Positions 17,239 to 25,888 are shown, numbered from the stretch's first letter. The stretch is 41,282 nt of DNA from Candidatus Sulfopaludibacter sp. SbA3 (GCA_945903265.1 CAMDNQ010000026.1:1-41282), one strand, 5' to 3'. Numbers and translations: made by a program. Notes: generated from the sequence alone by a model not told the origin.

Positions 17239-19335
17239 TCAGGCTCCGACGCGAAGCGGGATGAGTTCCTTCACTTCACCGGTCGCGCCTTTGACGGTGA
17301 TCTCGATCAGATACTCGCCGGACGCGATTGCCGCCAGGCTCATGTCGATCTGGTGCGTGCCGCCGACGGATACCGTCGCCACAGGGATGTCGGCCATCCT
17401 CTGGCCATTGCGGTTCATCAGCAGCGCCGTCGGCGTCGCGTTGCCGTAGACATCAAACCGAATCAGCAGCCGCTCGCTGCGGGAGAAGTCGCGGGCGATG
17501 GCCGGAATGGCGGCGGCGTCGGCGGATATGGTCCGGAAGTCGAGCGCCGTGCGAGCGCGATGCACGCGCGGCGTGCTGATGGCAGCATCCGGAGCCGTCA
17601 AATCGGGGATGGTGATGGTGCGAATCTCGCTGTCGAGCACGCCTCCGGCGCCGACACCTTCCACCGAGAGCCGAAGCTCGAGCGCTCCCGGCGGCGCATC
17701 GAACTCGAGCCGTTGCGGGGTGGTTGCCGCCGTCGCCCCAGGAGTCGCGGTTGGCGTCGTCGAAGCAATCGCCGCGTCCGGGACACGCCCACGGAACACC
17801 AGGTCGCCGTTCACACCGGCCGCAATCACCGACACGCGCCCGGGCTGCGGCTGATTGCGCAATGCGCCTGCCGCCGATGCCGGGATCGGTTCCCAGATCA
17901 GCGTGACGCGCGTCTTCCCCGCCTCACCCTTCGACGTGCCGAGCCACGTGCGCACGTACTTGCCGGCCTGCACGGACGTCGAGATCGACGCGAGCGCCTG
18001 CTGAATCGGCTTCGGGGTTTCCGGCGTGACGATGTCGGCTTTCCGGACGTCGTCGGGCGTCAGCGCCCAGTAGCCCTTGCGCGCGCGAACATCGGCGCCG
18101 CGGCGGCGCACGCGCACCTGGATCGGATGGAACTTTCCGTCCTGCGGCGCCTGCGTGGAGTTGTAGCCCATGAGGTAATAAAAGCTGGAGTCGCGGACGA
18201 TCTGCGCGAGCCCCGGCCCGAGATCATTCTGGTTGACGATTGCGCGACCGTCGGTTTCCTCAGCGAGTGACCGGAGCGTGTCCTGCGTCAGCCGCAGCGC
18301 GCTGGCGTCCTGCCGCGGCCCGACGCCTTCATCGATCCCGTACTCGAACGGCGTCAACCCTCGCGGGTCGAGCGTGTAGATCGCGGCATTGTTTCGATTC
18401 GCGGTCGTGAACACGTCGCGCAGCTGGGAATAGAGGTCCGCTTCAGCGAAGACCGCGGCCGTCTGCTCGCGGGGGTTGTTCTCCCCCGCCATCGGACTCA
18501 CCGGAGCAATGCCGCCGCCCGGATTTCCCAGCCGTCCCCTCGAGGCGTCCATGTTGCGCATCTGCGGGGGCAGCAGCACCGTCAGGCCCTCGCTGACATA
18601 GATGATCGCCTTGCGCCCCTCGCGAAGCCCGCCGAGCCGCGTCGACAGGCCGCGCAGCGCCGTCATCACGACCTGGTTGCGGATCTGCTCCACGATCTCT
18701 GATGGCGCGCGCGCGTATTGTTCCTCGAGCTGATTCCGCGGCCGATAGTCGAACTTCCGCCCCTCGAACCGTTCGATCGCGCTGATGATCGACGCCGTGT
18801 TCCGCGTGAACGAGATGCCGTCGAGCGGCGTCAGCGGATACATGATGCCGACGATGTCGTTGGGACGAAGCTGCGTTTGAACGAACTGGATGAGCGGCGC
18901 CTTGACAGAGAGCGAGTTGCCGAGCCGCACGTGGTAGTCGTCGAAAAACAGCACGAACACCCGCACGTCGTCTCTGCCGAGTTCGAGCTCTTCGTCGATG
19001 CGGTTGCGCAGCTGCCGCGGCACCGGATCGCCTGGACGCGGATTGCCGTCGACGCGCACGAGGCGGAACTGTTCGATCTTCTGGGCCTTGCCGTCCTCGA
19101 GGACTTCGAAGTCGGCTTCGGTGAGGTCGGTGATCGGCTGGCCCTTGCCATCGCTCACGATCACGTCCACGCGGACGAAGTTGATGCCCGCGCGAAACAC
19201 GGGCTGCTGACCCTCAGGCGGCGCCGTCTGCTGCGGCGTCTGCGGCGGCGTCTGCTGGGGCTCCTGCGCGCTCGAGCCGGCCTGACAGAGGCCGAGAGTG
19301 ACGGCAAGGGCGAGCGCGATCCGCGTGCAGTTCAT
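17239..19335 (-). CDS. Exported VWFA-related domain protein
   Basis: 698 aa from ATG 19335, chosen because a signal peptide follows (MNCTRIALALAVTLGLCQAG). A Gln/Pro/Thr-rich stretch leads to FVRVDVIVSDGKGQPITDLT and FEVLEDGKAQKIEQF, the conserved opening of the VWFA-related domain typical of Acidobacteria. The MIDAS-like region is altered: VRVFVLFFDDYHVRLGNS, with later LGGLREGRKAIIYVSEGL. The middle part has SFYYLMGYNSTQAPQDGKFH followed by VRVRRRGADVRARKGYWA, and the C-terminal third is beta-rich. It is probably periplasmic or surface-bound; function of the family is unknown. Divergent from the acyl-CoA dehydrogenase over 33 bp. Confidence 0.9.
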   Translation of the reverse strand: MNCTRIALALAVTLGLCQAGSSAQEPQQTPPQTPQQTAPPEGQQPVFRAGINFVRVDVIVSDGKGQPITDLTEADFEVLEDGKAQKIEQFRLVRVDGNPRPGDPVPRQLRNRIDEELELGRDDVRVFVLFFDDYHVRLGNSLSVKAPLIQFVQTQLRPNDIVGIMYPLTPLDGISFTRNTASIISAIERFEGRKFDYRPRNQLEEQYARAPSEIVEQIRNQVVMTALRGLSTRLGGLREGRKAIIYVSEGLTVLLPPQMRNMDASRGRLGNPGGGIAPVSPMAGENNPREQTAAVFAEADLYSQLRDVFTTANRNNAAIYTLDPRGLTPFEYGIDEGVGPRQDASALRLTQDTLRSLAEETDGRAIVNQNDLGPGLAQIVRDSSFYYLMGYNSTQAPQDGKFHPIQVRVRRRGADVRARKGYWALTPDDVRKADIVTPETPKPIQQALASISTSVQAGKYVRTWLGTSKGEAGKTRVTLIWEPIPASAAGALRNQPQPGRVSVIAAGVNGDLVFRGRVPDAAIASTTPTATPGATAATTPQRLEFDAPPGALELRLSVEGVGAGGVLDSEIRTITIPDLTAPDAAISTPRVHRARTALDFRTISADAAAIPAIARDFSRSERLLIRFDVYGNATPTALLMNRNGQRMADIPVATVSVGGTHQIDMSLAAIASGEYLIEITVKGATGEVKELIPLRVGA

Positions 19336-19356
19336 GCGCAAGATCAGCCTTTCCGC

Positions 19357-19362
19357 GATAAT
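19357..19362 (+). promoter_or_regulatory. -10-like hexamer GATAAT for the acyl-CoA dehydrogenase
   Basis: GATAAT lies exactly 6 nt before TTG 19369. This supports that TTG as the start and suggests a leaderless mRNA. Confidence 0.45.
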
Positions 19363-19363
19363 A
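19358..19363 (-). promoter_or_regulatory. -10-like hexamer TATTAT for the VWFA gene
   Basis: TATTAT on the minus strand overlaps the opposing GATAAT by five bases and lies 22 nt before ATG 19335. A purine-rich GGAAAGG lies between and could serve as a weak ribosome site. Confidence 0.35.
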
Positions 19364-19368
19364 GCACC

Positions 19369-20529
19369 TTGCCACACGTCGAGGCGGCCTCCGGATTGAC
19401 CACCCTTCACGAGGACGAAGCACTCTTTCGCGACAGCGTGTACGAGTTCGCGGACCGCGAGATTCGGCCGCTCGTCCGCGAGATGGACGAGCAGGCCTCG
19501 ATACCGCGCCAACTGATCGACCGGCTCTTCGAGCTCGGGGTGATGGGCATTGAGATACCCAAAGCGCGGGGCGGGTCAGGGGCCCAGTTCTTTCACGCCG
19601 TGCTCGCCGTCGAAGCGCTCTCCCGCGTCGACCCCTCGGTCGGTGTGCTCGTCGACGTCCAGAATACGCTCGTCGTGAATGCCCTGCTGCGGTGGGGATC
19701 GGAGGAACTCAAGCGCGGGTACTTGCCTCCGCTCGCGTCCGGCACCGTCGGCGCATATGCCCTGTCCGAAGCCGGATCGGGGAGCGATGCGTTCGGGCTC
19801 GCCACACGCGCAACCGAAAGCGGCGAGGAGTTCATCCTCACCGGCCGCAAGCTCTGGATCACCAACGCGAACGAGGCGGACATCTTCATCGTGTTCGCCA
19901 CCATCAATCCCGACGCGGGCTATCGCGGTATCACGGCGTTCGTCGTGGAGCGTGGCTTCGAGGGATTCTCTGTCGGCAAGAAGGAAGACAAGCTCGGGAT
20001 TCGCGCGAGCAGCACGTGCGAGCTACTGCTCGAGGAGTGCCGTGTCCCTCGCGCCAATGTCCTCGGCGAAGTCGGCAAGGGCTACAAGGTGGCGATCGAA
20101 ACGCTGAACGAGGGACGCATCGGGATTGGCGCGCAGATGATCGGGCTGGCCCAGGGCGCCTTCGATCACGCGGTGCACTACACGCGCGAGCGCAAGCAGT
20201 TCGGCAAGGCCATCTCGGAGTTCCAGGGGGTGCAGTTTCAGCTGGCGCGCGCGGCGACCGACCTCGAGGCCGCGCGGCTGATGGTCTACAACGCGGCGCG
20301 GCTCCGCGATGCGCGCGTGCCGTTCCTCAAGGAAGCGGCGATGTGCAAGCTGTTCTCATCGGAGGTGGCCGAGCGCGTGACGTCGCTCGCCGTCAACCTG
20401 TTCGGCGGGTACGGGTTCGTCAAGGACTACCCGGTCGAAAAACTGTACCGCGACGCGAAGATTGGACAGATCTACGAGGGGACGTCCAACCTGCAGCTGC
20501 AGACGATCGCGAAACAGATCCTCGGCTGA
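19369..20529 (+). CDS. Acyl-CoA dehydrogenase
   Basis: 386 aa from TTG 19369 (TTG 19396 is possible); family length is about 380. The frame is open far upstream but that part is antisense to the VWFA gene. FAD/substrate motifs: YALSEAGSGSDAFGLATRAT, LTGRKLWITNANEADIFIVF, VGKKEDKLGIRASSTCELLL, RIGIGAQMIGLAQGAFDHAV, RKQFGKAISEFQGVQFQLA and LFGGYGFVKDYPVEKLYRDA. The catalytic Glu lies in IGQIYEGTSNLQLQTIAKQI, as in short/branched and butyryl-CoA dehydrogenases. It fits beta-oxidation or branched-chain catabolism that would feed the mutase at 13-15 kb, but no electron-transfer flavoprotein genes are near. Confidence 0.95.
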   Translation: MPHVEAASGLTTLHEDEALFRDSVYEFADREIRPLVREMDEQASIPRQLIDRLFELGVMGIEIPKARGGSGAQFFHAVLAVEALSRVDPSVGVLVDVQNTLVVNALLRWGSEELKRGYLPPLASGTVGAYALSEAGSGSDAFGLATRATESGEEFILTGRKLWITNANEADIFIVFATINPDAGYRGITAFVVERGFEGFSVGKKEDKLGIRASSTCELLLEECRVPRANVLGEVGKGYKVAIETLNEGRIGIGAQMIGLAQGAFDHAVHYTRERKQFGKAISEFQGVQFQLARAATDLEAARLMVYNAARLRDARVPFLKEAAMCKLFSSEVAERVTSLAVNLFGGYGFVKDYPVEKLYRDAKIGQIYEGTSNLQLQTIAKQILG

Positions 20530-20547
20530 AGCCTCACTTCGGCTTCA
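20527..20547. terminator. Bidirectional terminator-like hairpin between convergent genes
   Basis: TGAAGCC-TCACTTC-GGCTTCA: a 7-bp stem. The left arm begins with the acyl-CoA dehydrogenase stop, and the opposing VOC stop lies in the loop. There is no T-run. Confidence 0.45.
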
Positions 20548-20920
20548 CCTCACTCATGAGGGCGAGCACCTTGCCGTCGGGGTCTTCGAAAAACGCCATC
20601 CACTCCTCGACGCCCGATGCGTGACGGTGAATCATGTGCGGCGCGCCCCGGAACGTGACAGCCCGGTCCGCCAGCTGGCGACACGTCGCCTCGATGTCCT
20701 CGGTTCGGAAGTACAGGACCGAGTCGCCCGGTTCGCCGACCTCCTTCACGCCAGCCGAGAGAAACAGCCGGGTGCCATGACAATCGAAAAAGGCCAGATT
20801 GCCGAAGGTAAAGAGATGGGGCAGGCCGAGGACGTCGCGGTACCACTTGACGGCGGCGTCGATGTCGCGGACCTGGCGCGAGATCTGTCCGATCGGCCCC
20901 AGCGTTGCGGTTCCAGGCAT
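20534..20920 (-). CDS. VOC (glyoxalase/bleomycin-resistance) family protein
   Basis: 128 aa from ATG 20920, preceded by GAGGAG at 7-8 nt. The paired beta-alpha-beta modules are visible: IGQISRQVRDIDAAVKWYRD, VLGLPHLFTFGNLAFFDC, then SVLYFRTEDIEATCRQLADR and EEWMAFFEDPDGKVLALMSE. Metal ligand positions (His/Gln near the first strand, Glu in FFEDPDG) are partly kept. It could be a dioxygenase, lyase or epimerase; methylmalonyl-CoA epimerase belongs to this fold but the diagnostic residues are not convincing. Convergent with the acyl-CoA dehydrogenase. Confidence 0.85.
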   Translation of the reverse strand: MPGTATLGPIGQISRQVRDIDAAVKWYRDVLGLPHLFTFGNLAFFDCHGTRLFLSAGVKEVGEPGDSVLYFRTEDIEATCRQLADRAVTFRGAPHMIHRHASGVEEWMAFFEDPDGKVLALMSEVKPK

Positions 20921-20938
20921 CACATGTCTCCTCTCAGT

Positions 20939-21096
20939 CTATCTAATAGGGGCACCGTGCCAGTGCTTGAGCTCCGCCCGTGAATCGAGTCCGAGTTTTC
21001 CGAGCACGTTTGACACGTGATATTTGACGGCATCCAGGCTGACGCTCAGCCGGCGGCTGAATGACGCGGACGACCTCGTCCCATAACTCAATGCGC
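20939..21096 (-). pseudogene. Remnant of a LuxR-family HTH C-terminus
   Basis: On the minus strand the frame ending at TAG 20939 reads RRLSVSLDAVKYHVSNVLGK followed by LGLDSRAELKHWH. This is the recognition helix and dimerisation tail of a LuxR-type (GerE) helix-turn-helix. Upstream, the expected LTPRExEVL segment is replaced by unrelated residues (LQSGALSYGTRSSASF). No receiver or sensor domain is present and no clear start exists. It looks like the decayed end of a response regulator just upstream of the VOC gene. Confidence 0.6.
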
Positions 21097-21250
21097 CGGA
21101 TTGTAGGCTAGGGAGTCGACGAATTTCCTTCCCGCACTCTCGCGGAGACGGGGATGCTACGGGCGATGAACCGAAGGGGATGTGTTCGGAGATTCGCTCA
21201 AGGTCGTCTGCCGCGTCCGCTGTCCAGGCAGGCGAACTTGAACACGAACC

Positions 21251-21278
21251 GAGAATGGAGAACTGAGAAGGGTGAACG
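21251..21278. repeat. Heptanucleotide array (GAGAANN type) downstream of a beta-propeller gene
   Basis: Units in register: GAGAATG, GAGAACT, GAGAAGG, GTGAACG. It is the second of three heptamer arrays in the window. It partly overlaps the left arm of the inverted repeat at the gene end. Confidence 0.55.
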
Positions 21279-21293
21279 ACGCCTTCTCAGTTC
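21260..21293 (-). terminator. 12-bp inverted repeat containing the stop codon
   Basis: GAACTGAGAAGG, a 10-nt loop, then CCTTCTCAGTTC: perfect 12-bp arms. The TGA at 21289-21287 of the beta-propeller gene lies within one arm. A likely transcript-end hairpin, though without a T-run. Confidence 0.5.
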
Positions 21294-22513
21294 AGCGTCC
21301 AGAGCGTCAGGCTCGACAGATCCTTCACGAAAATACGGTTGCCGGAAAGCGCGGGCTGCGTCCACGTGTCTGTGTCCGCCACCTTGTAGCGCTTCACCAC
21401 GTCGAATCCGGCACGGCTCGTCCTGAAGATGACGAGCTCCCCATCGTTCTCGAGGGCGAAGATCGTATTGCCCGCGCGCTGCATTGCGACGTTGCCTGCC
21501 TGGCGCGGATCGGAGGACCAGAGCGTCTTCCCGCTCTTGGCGTCCACGCCGTAGTACTGGCCCATGTTGCGGCTGGTGAGCCCGAACATCACGTCGCCGT
21601 CGAGTACCGAGTTGCTCATGCGGCCGGGCAGGTCGGCGTTCTCCCATGCGGTCTCGGCCACCCACTTGTTGTCGCGACGCGCGATCGTCACCGCGGTCAT
21701 GGGCCCGCCGTGTCCCCAGACGATGACGGAGTCGCCGAATTTGACCGGGGTGATCGAGTTCGTGAAATTCGGGCTGACGAGCGGACGCTCCCACAGCGCG
21801 GCGCCCGTCGCGGCGTCCACGCCAACCAGCTTGCCCTGAGTAATCGTCACGAGCTGCCGGACGCCACCGAAGGCACCGACGATCGGCGAGCCGTACCCGG
21901 GACCGTCGCCGGCCCACGTCCAGCGCACTGCGCCCGTGTTGACGTCGTAGGCCGTCAGCGCGCCCTTGTCGTGGCCGCCGACATGAAAGATCACCGTGCC
22001 GCCCTCGACGATCGGCGAAAACGCGTGCGACGTATACATCGGCACGGGCATCGTGCCTGGCTTCTGCCAGAGCTGCTTGCCGGACGCCGCGTCAAACGCC
22101 GTCACTGTCCCGGTCATGCCGATGGAATAGAGCCGGCCGTTTGAAAACGCCGGCGTGGACTTCGGGCCGGGACCGTGTGGCTTGGCCGCGCTGTTCATCT
22201 CGAACGGAGCGGCATACCCCGTGCGCCAGATCTGCTTGCCCGTCGCCGCATCAAGCGCGAGCATCACTTCGTCGTCTGCCTGGCGCGCAAAGACGTAGAC
22301 ACGGTTGCCGACGACCAGCGGCGTCGCGTAGCCGGAGCCGACCTCGACCTTCCACCGCTGCGTCAGCTGCTCGGGCCACGTGGCGGGGGCGGTGAATCCG
22401 GTGACCACGCCGTCGCGATTGGCGCCGCGCCACTGCGTGACATCGGTGGACTGCGCCAGACCGGACGTGGCGGCGCAAACGACAAGAATGGCTGCGATCG
22501 CTGTTGTGCGCAT
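21287..22513 (-). CDS. Exported PQQ-like beta-propeller protein
   Basis: 408 aa with signal peptide MRTTAIAAILVVCAATSGLA. The mature part opens with DVTQWRGANRDGVVTGF, the WRGxxRDG motif common to this group. Propeller blades repeat the AxDAxTGKxxW pattern: LALDAATGKQIWRTGYAAPF, TAFDAASGKQLWQKPGTMPV, TAYDVNTGAVRWTWAGDGPG, VGVDAATGAALWERPLV and YGVDAKSGKTLWSSD. The fold is BamB/quinoprotein-like; conserved PQQ ligands of alcohol dehydrogenases are not evident, so binding of PQQ is unproven. Last gene of the TonB receptor operon, 2 bp after the preceding propeller gene. Confidence 0.9.
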   Translation of the reverse strand: MRTTAIAAILVVCAATSGLAQSTDVTQWRGANRDGVVTGFTAPATWPEQLTQRWKVEVGSGYATPLVVGNRVYVFARQADDEVMLALDAATGKQIWRTGYAAPFEMNSAAKPHGPGPKSTPAFSNGRLYSIGMTGTVTAFDAASGKQLWQKPGTMPVPMYTSHAFSPIVEGGTVIFHVGGHDKGALTAYDVNTGAVRWTWAGDGPGYGSPIVGAFGGVRQLVTITQGKLVGVDAATGAALWERPLVSPNFTNSITPVKFGDSVIVWGHGGPMTAVTIARRDNKWVAETAWENADLPGRMSNSVLDGDVMFGLTSRNMGQYYGVDAKSGKTLWSSDPRQAGNVAMQRAGNTIFALENDGELVIFRTSRAGFDVVKRYKVADTDTWTQPALSGNRIFVKDLSSLTLWTLN

Positions 22514-22515
22514 AG

Positions 22516-23748
22516 TTAGTTAGCCTTGATGTTGTAGGCGGTAAGAATACCCTGATCGCGGACGTACAACCGGCCGCCGGTGATGACCGGATGGGCCCAC
22601 GACGGCCACCCCTGATCAGGAATCGTGAAGCGCCCTTTTTCGCGATACGCGGCGGGCGTCGCTTCCGCCAGTCCCACCACGTTGTTTTCGCTGAGCAGGT
22701 ACAGATGGCCGTCGGCGTACGCCAGCGAGCCCTTGCCGACGCTGCGATGGCGCCACATCACTTTGCCGGTCGCAAACTCCATGCAGGTCAGGATCGAGTT
22801 GTTGAACCCATAGAGATAGCCGTTCACGACGATGACGCCGCCGTGGTGGTTCTGCATGTCGCGCGTGAAGTACACCTCCTGCGCCCGGACTTCGCCTTTC
22901 TCCGCGCGCAGCGCCAGCAGCGCGCCGCCCGTGCCGTAGTCCGAGGTATAGAAGACGCGATTCTCCGAGAACACCGGCGTCGCAATGTTGGCCGTGCCGT
23001 TCGCAACCGACGGATGACGCCACATCACCTTTCCGTCCGACGCACGAACACCGATGCCCGCTCCAGACGTGAGCGACATGATGGTGCGCACGCCCTGCAC
23101 ATCCGCGATGATGGGCGACGAGTAGCTCGCCTCGTCGCTCAGCTCCTTGCTGACCCAGACGGTCTTTCCCGTCATCTTGTCCAGCGCGACCATCCCCGCG
23201 GCACGCCCGCCCGGCGAGACGATCACGTTGTTGCCGTCAATCAGCGGCGACTCGCTGATCAGCCATCCGATGTTGCGCCCGCCGAAATCGCGCAGGATGT
23301 TCCGCTGCCAGACAATGGTGCCGTCCTGCTGGGTGAGCGAAGCCAGATCGCCGTTCTCCGTCAGCACGTACAGACGGTCGCCGTCGACCGTTGGTGTGCC
23401 CCGCGGCCCCGGGCCCTGGTAGTTGTCGACCGACCGCCCGACCGGCTTGCCCCACACAAGCTTTCCATCGGCGCGGTTCAGAGCCGAGACGATGCTCTGG
23501 TTCGCGCGCATCCCCTGCACGTAGATGCGATCACGGCTGACCGCGATCGAGCCGAAGCCGCCCCCGAGGTTTGACGCCGCCCAGACACGGGATGGGCCCG
23601 CAGCCGGCCACGTGGCGAGCAGACCGGTCTCAGGCGAAATAGCAGAACGGGATGGACCCCGCCACTGCGGCCAGTCGGTCGTCACCTGGGCGTGCGGAGC
23701 GGCGACGCCGAGGCAGAGAATCGAGGCCAGCAGAAGGACTTTGCGCAT
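22516..23748 (-). CDS. Exported PQQ-like beta-propeller protein
   Basis: 410 aa from ATG 23748, which overlaps the TonB receptor stop (TGATG). Signal peptide MRKVLLLASILCLGVAAPHA, then TDWPQWRGPSRSAISPETGL, the shared opening motif. Blades: SALNRADGKLVWGKPVG, ASLTQQDGTIVWQRN, VALDKMTGKTVWVSKELSDE, VRASDGKVMWRHPSV and CMEFATGKVMWRHRSVGKGS. Similar in layout to, but clearly diverged from, the neighbour at 21287, suggesting an old duplication. It is coupled to the receptor, so it probably acts in the periplasm on, or in sensing, whatever the receptor imports; no catalytic residues can be named. Confidence 0.9.
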   Translation of the reverse strand: MRKVLLLASILCLGVAAPHAQVTTDWPQWRGPSRSAISPETGLLATWPAAGPSRVWAASNLGGGFGSIAVSRDRIYVQGMRANQSIVSALNRADGKLVWGKPVGRSVDNYQGPGPRGTPTVDGDRLYVLTENGDLASLTQQDGTIVWQRNILRDFGGRNIGWLISESPLIDGNNVIVSPGGRAAGMVALDKMTGKTVWVSKELSDEASYSSPIIADVQGVRTIMSLTSGAGIGVRASDGKVMWRHPSVANGTANIATPVFSENRVFYTSDYGTGGALLALRAEKGEVRAQEVYFTRDMQNHHGGVIVVNGYLYGFNNSILTCMEFATGKVMWRHRSVGKGSLAYADGHLYLLSENNVVGLAEATPAAYREKGRFTIPDQGWPSWAHPVITGGRLYVRDQGILTAYNIKAN

Positions 23749-25865
23749 CAAAACGTGACTCCTGCGCTGATGCCGAACGTCCGGGGCGCGCCCATCTCGC
23801 CGAGAAATCCCGAGGGTGCCAGCTGCGGATCGAACGGCAGCGCGACCGGAATATAGCGCGTATCGAATGCGTTCCTCACCCACGCTTCGCCGAACAGCGA
23901 TCCGGCGCGGATGCCGGCGCGAAGATTCGCCAGCGAGTACGCCTCCTGCCCTGCCCGATTCAGATCGTCGTACTGGAACGCGCCATAGCGGGTCATCTCC
24001 GCCCGGCCGTAGACCGTTCGATCGGCCCGAAGCGCGCGCGATAACTGCGCGCCGAACGTCGCCGTGTAGTCGGGCGTGTTCGGGATCTCGTTGCCGCCGA
24101 CGCTCACGCCGCTCGAGACGCTCCCCTGCTCGAACTCTGCGCTGGTGAAGCCGAGGGCACTGAACAGATCGATCCCGTCACGAACCCGGGCGTTGACCTC
24201 GAGCTCCGCGCCATTGCTGACCGCACCGCCCACGTTGGCGATATAGAACTGCGCGAGAACGAGCGGGTTCGACAGATTGAGCTGCAGGTCGTCCCAGTCA
24301 ATCCGGAAGAGCGCGGCATTTGCCGTGACGCGGCCTTCGAGCCAGGCGGTCTTCACGCCCCCCTCGAGGTTCCACGTCTGCTCTTCCCCGTACGCCTGAA
24401 AACCCGGTGGCGACGCGGCGTTGAATCCGCCGGCCTTGAACCCGCGGGCGATTGCGCCGTACACCATCCGGTCCGGCTGGAGCCGGTAGGCGATGGCGAT
24501 CTGGGGAGACACGTTCGAGAACGATTCCTCGGCGTCAAGCTCCTGCGGAGGCGCGATGGGCGGCGTGAAGAATGAACTCAGCGACGCCGACTTGCGCTCG
24601 TGATCGAGCCTCGCGCCGACGACGATGTCGATGATGTCGTCGAAGGTGGTCGTCGCCTGGCCGTAGATGCCGAGCCCGAGATCGTCAAGGACGGCCGGCG
24701 CGTGCTGCGCGACGCTGAACGGCAACAGCGGGGACAGGACGAACGGTCCGAGGGTATTGACCGCCTCCTGGTCGTAATTCTGCGTAAATACCAGCGCCCC
24801 CGCCTGCCAGCGCAGCGTCGCGTGCTCGGAGATCTGCACGCGTGAGACCTCGGTCGACGCAATCCGCACTTCCTGCGTGAACTGGACGCTCTCCTCCGCG
24901 TTGCTGCGCGTGAGCAGCGGCCGCCGTGTGTAATCCAGATCCGTTTCGTCCAAAGTCTTCCAGCGCACCACGCCTGTCGTGGACGACAGGTTGAACGCCT
25001 CGCCAACACGTCTCGCGAGGAGCGTCGTCGCCAGCACCGTGCGATCGGTGTGCCCCTCGAAGTTGCGCGACACCTCGAACGGGCTCGCGCGCAGCGCGCG
25101 GAGGTCGTTGAGGGCGTAGTCGCCATCGCGCGCGTGCTCTCCGCTGACGACGAGCCGCGTGTCCCAGATGGCTGATGGGGCCCAGAGGACCTGCCCCTTG
25201 CCGAGGAACGCCGCCCGCTCGTCCACGTCGCGGCCGGTGACGGTGTTCCGGGTAAAGCCGTCGCGCTGCGCGTAGGCCAGCGTGCCGCTGACGCCGATCC
25301 GTCCAACCGCCAGCGGTCCTGAGAAGCTGGCTCGGAGATCGCGTGAATCGAAGTTGGCGACAGGCACGACGACCGTCCGCGTCCAGTCGGTGAGCGACGG
25401 CAGGGTGCTCACGACATGGACGACGCCCGCGAGGGTATTGCGCCCATAGAGCGCGCTCTGCGGTCCGCGGACAAACTCCACGCGCTCGACGTCGAGCAGA
25501 TCCATGCTCGACGTATTCGCGTGCAACTGCGGGACGCCGTCAACGTAGGTGGTGATGGCCGGGTTCGACGGGCTGGATCCAATCCCTCGAAAGCGCGCGT
25601 TACTCAGCTTGCGCGCAGTGAAATCCGAAAAGTACACGTTCGGGGCATAGATGGCGGCTTCGCGCAGTACGGTGATGCCGGCGTTCGCCAACGTGTCGCG
25701 TGTGACCGCGGTCACACTCACCGGCAGCGTCTGCGCATCGGCCGGCTCTTTCTGAGCCGTCACGACGACCGTCGGGAGGACGATGGGCGACACCTGACCC
25801 TGCGCGCTGAGCTCGGATACAGGCGCGTAAATACAGAACAACACGACGAAGAGGACACGAAGCAT
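23748..25865 (-). CDS. TonB-dependent outer-membrane receptor
   Basis: 705 aa. Signal peptide MLRVLFVVLFCIYAPVSELS, then a TonB-box-like LPTVVVTAQKEPADAQTLPV. The plug domain is at about 45-160: VLREAAIYAPNVYFSDFTAR, NARFRGIGSSPSNPAITTYV, DLLDVERVEFVRGPQSALYG and RNTLAGVVHVVSTLPS. The rest is a beta-barrel (FGRNIGW-type strands absent; barrel strands such as YGAIARGFKAGGFNAASPPG and AELEVNARVRDGIDLFSAL), ending in Phe (FGISAGVTF), the usual outer-membrane signal. It lacks the N-terminal carboxypeptidase-like domain typical of Acidobacteria Oar-type receptors and instead looks proteobacterial. The substrate is unknown; first gene of an operon with two propeller proteins. Confidence 0.95.
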   Translation of the reverse strand: MLRVLFVVLFCIYAPVSELSAQGQVSPIVLPTVVVTAQKEPADAQTLPVSVTAVTRDTLANAGITVLREAAIYAPNVYFSDFTARKLSNARFRGIGSSPSNPAITTYVDGVPQLHANTSSMDLLDVERVEFVRGPQSALYGRNTLAGVVHVVSTLPSLTDWTRTVVVPVANFDSRDLRASFSGPLAVGRIGVSGTLAYAQRDGFTRNTVTGRDVDERAAFLGKGQVLWAPSAIWDTRLVVSGEHARDGDYALNDLRALRASPFEVSRNFEGHTDRTVLATTLLARRVGEAFNLSSTTGVVRWKTLDETDLDYTRRPLLTRSNAEESVQFTQEVRIASTEVSRVQISEHATLRWQAGALVFTQNYDQEAVNTLGPFVLSPLLPFSVAQHAPAVLDDLGLGIYGQATTTFDDIIDIVVGARLDHERKSASLSSFFTPPIAPPQELDAEESFSNVSPQIAIAYRLQPDRMVYGAIARGFKAGGFNAASPPGFQAYGEEQTWNLEGGVKTAWLEGRVTANAALFRIDWDDLQLNLSNPLVLAQFYIANVGGAVSNGAELEVNARVRDGIDLFSALGFTSAEFEQGSVSSGVSVGGNEIPNTPDYTATFGAQLSRALRADRTVYGRAEMTRYGAFQYDDLNRAGQEAYSLANLRAGIRAGSLFGEAWVRNAFDTRYIPVALPFDPQLAPSGFLGEMGAPRTFGISAGVTF

Positions 25866-25872
25866 GAGGCCA

Positions 25873-25878
25873 ATTATG
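25873..25878 (-). promoter_or_regulatory. -10-like hexamer CATAAT for the TonB receptor operon
   Basis: CATAAT on the minus strand lies 7 nt before ATG 25865; a leaderless start is implied. There is no Shine-Dalgarno sequence. Confidence 0.5.
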
Positions 25879-25882
25879 CAGG

Positions 25883-25888
25883 TATATT
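25883..25888 (+). promoter_or_regulatory. -10-like hexamer TATATT for the three-propeller operon
   Basis: TATATT lies 6 nt before ATG 25895 and only 4 bp from the opposing hexamer. Both promoters share a 29-bp intergenic region, so polymerase can hardly occupy both at once. Confidence 0.5.

Noticed and set aside
18718-19368. Long N-terminal extension of the acyl-CoA dehydrogenase
   Set aside because: Antisense to the VWFA gene; the protein from TTG 19369 already has the full family length.
20534-20920. VOC protein as methylmalonyl-CoA epimerase
   Set aside because: Same fold, but epimerase-specific residues are not convincing and it is far from the mutase operon.
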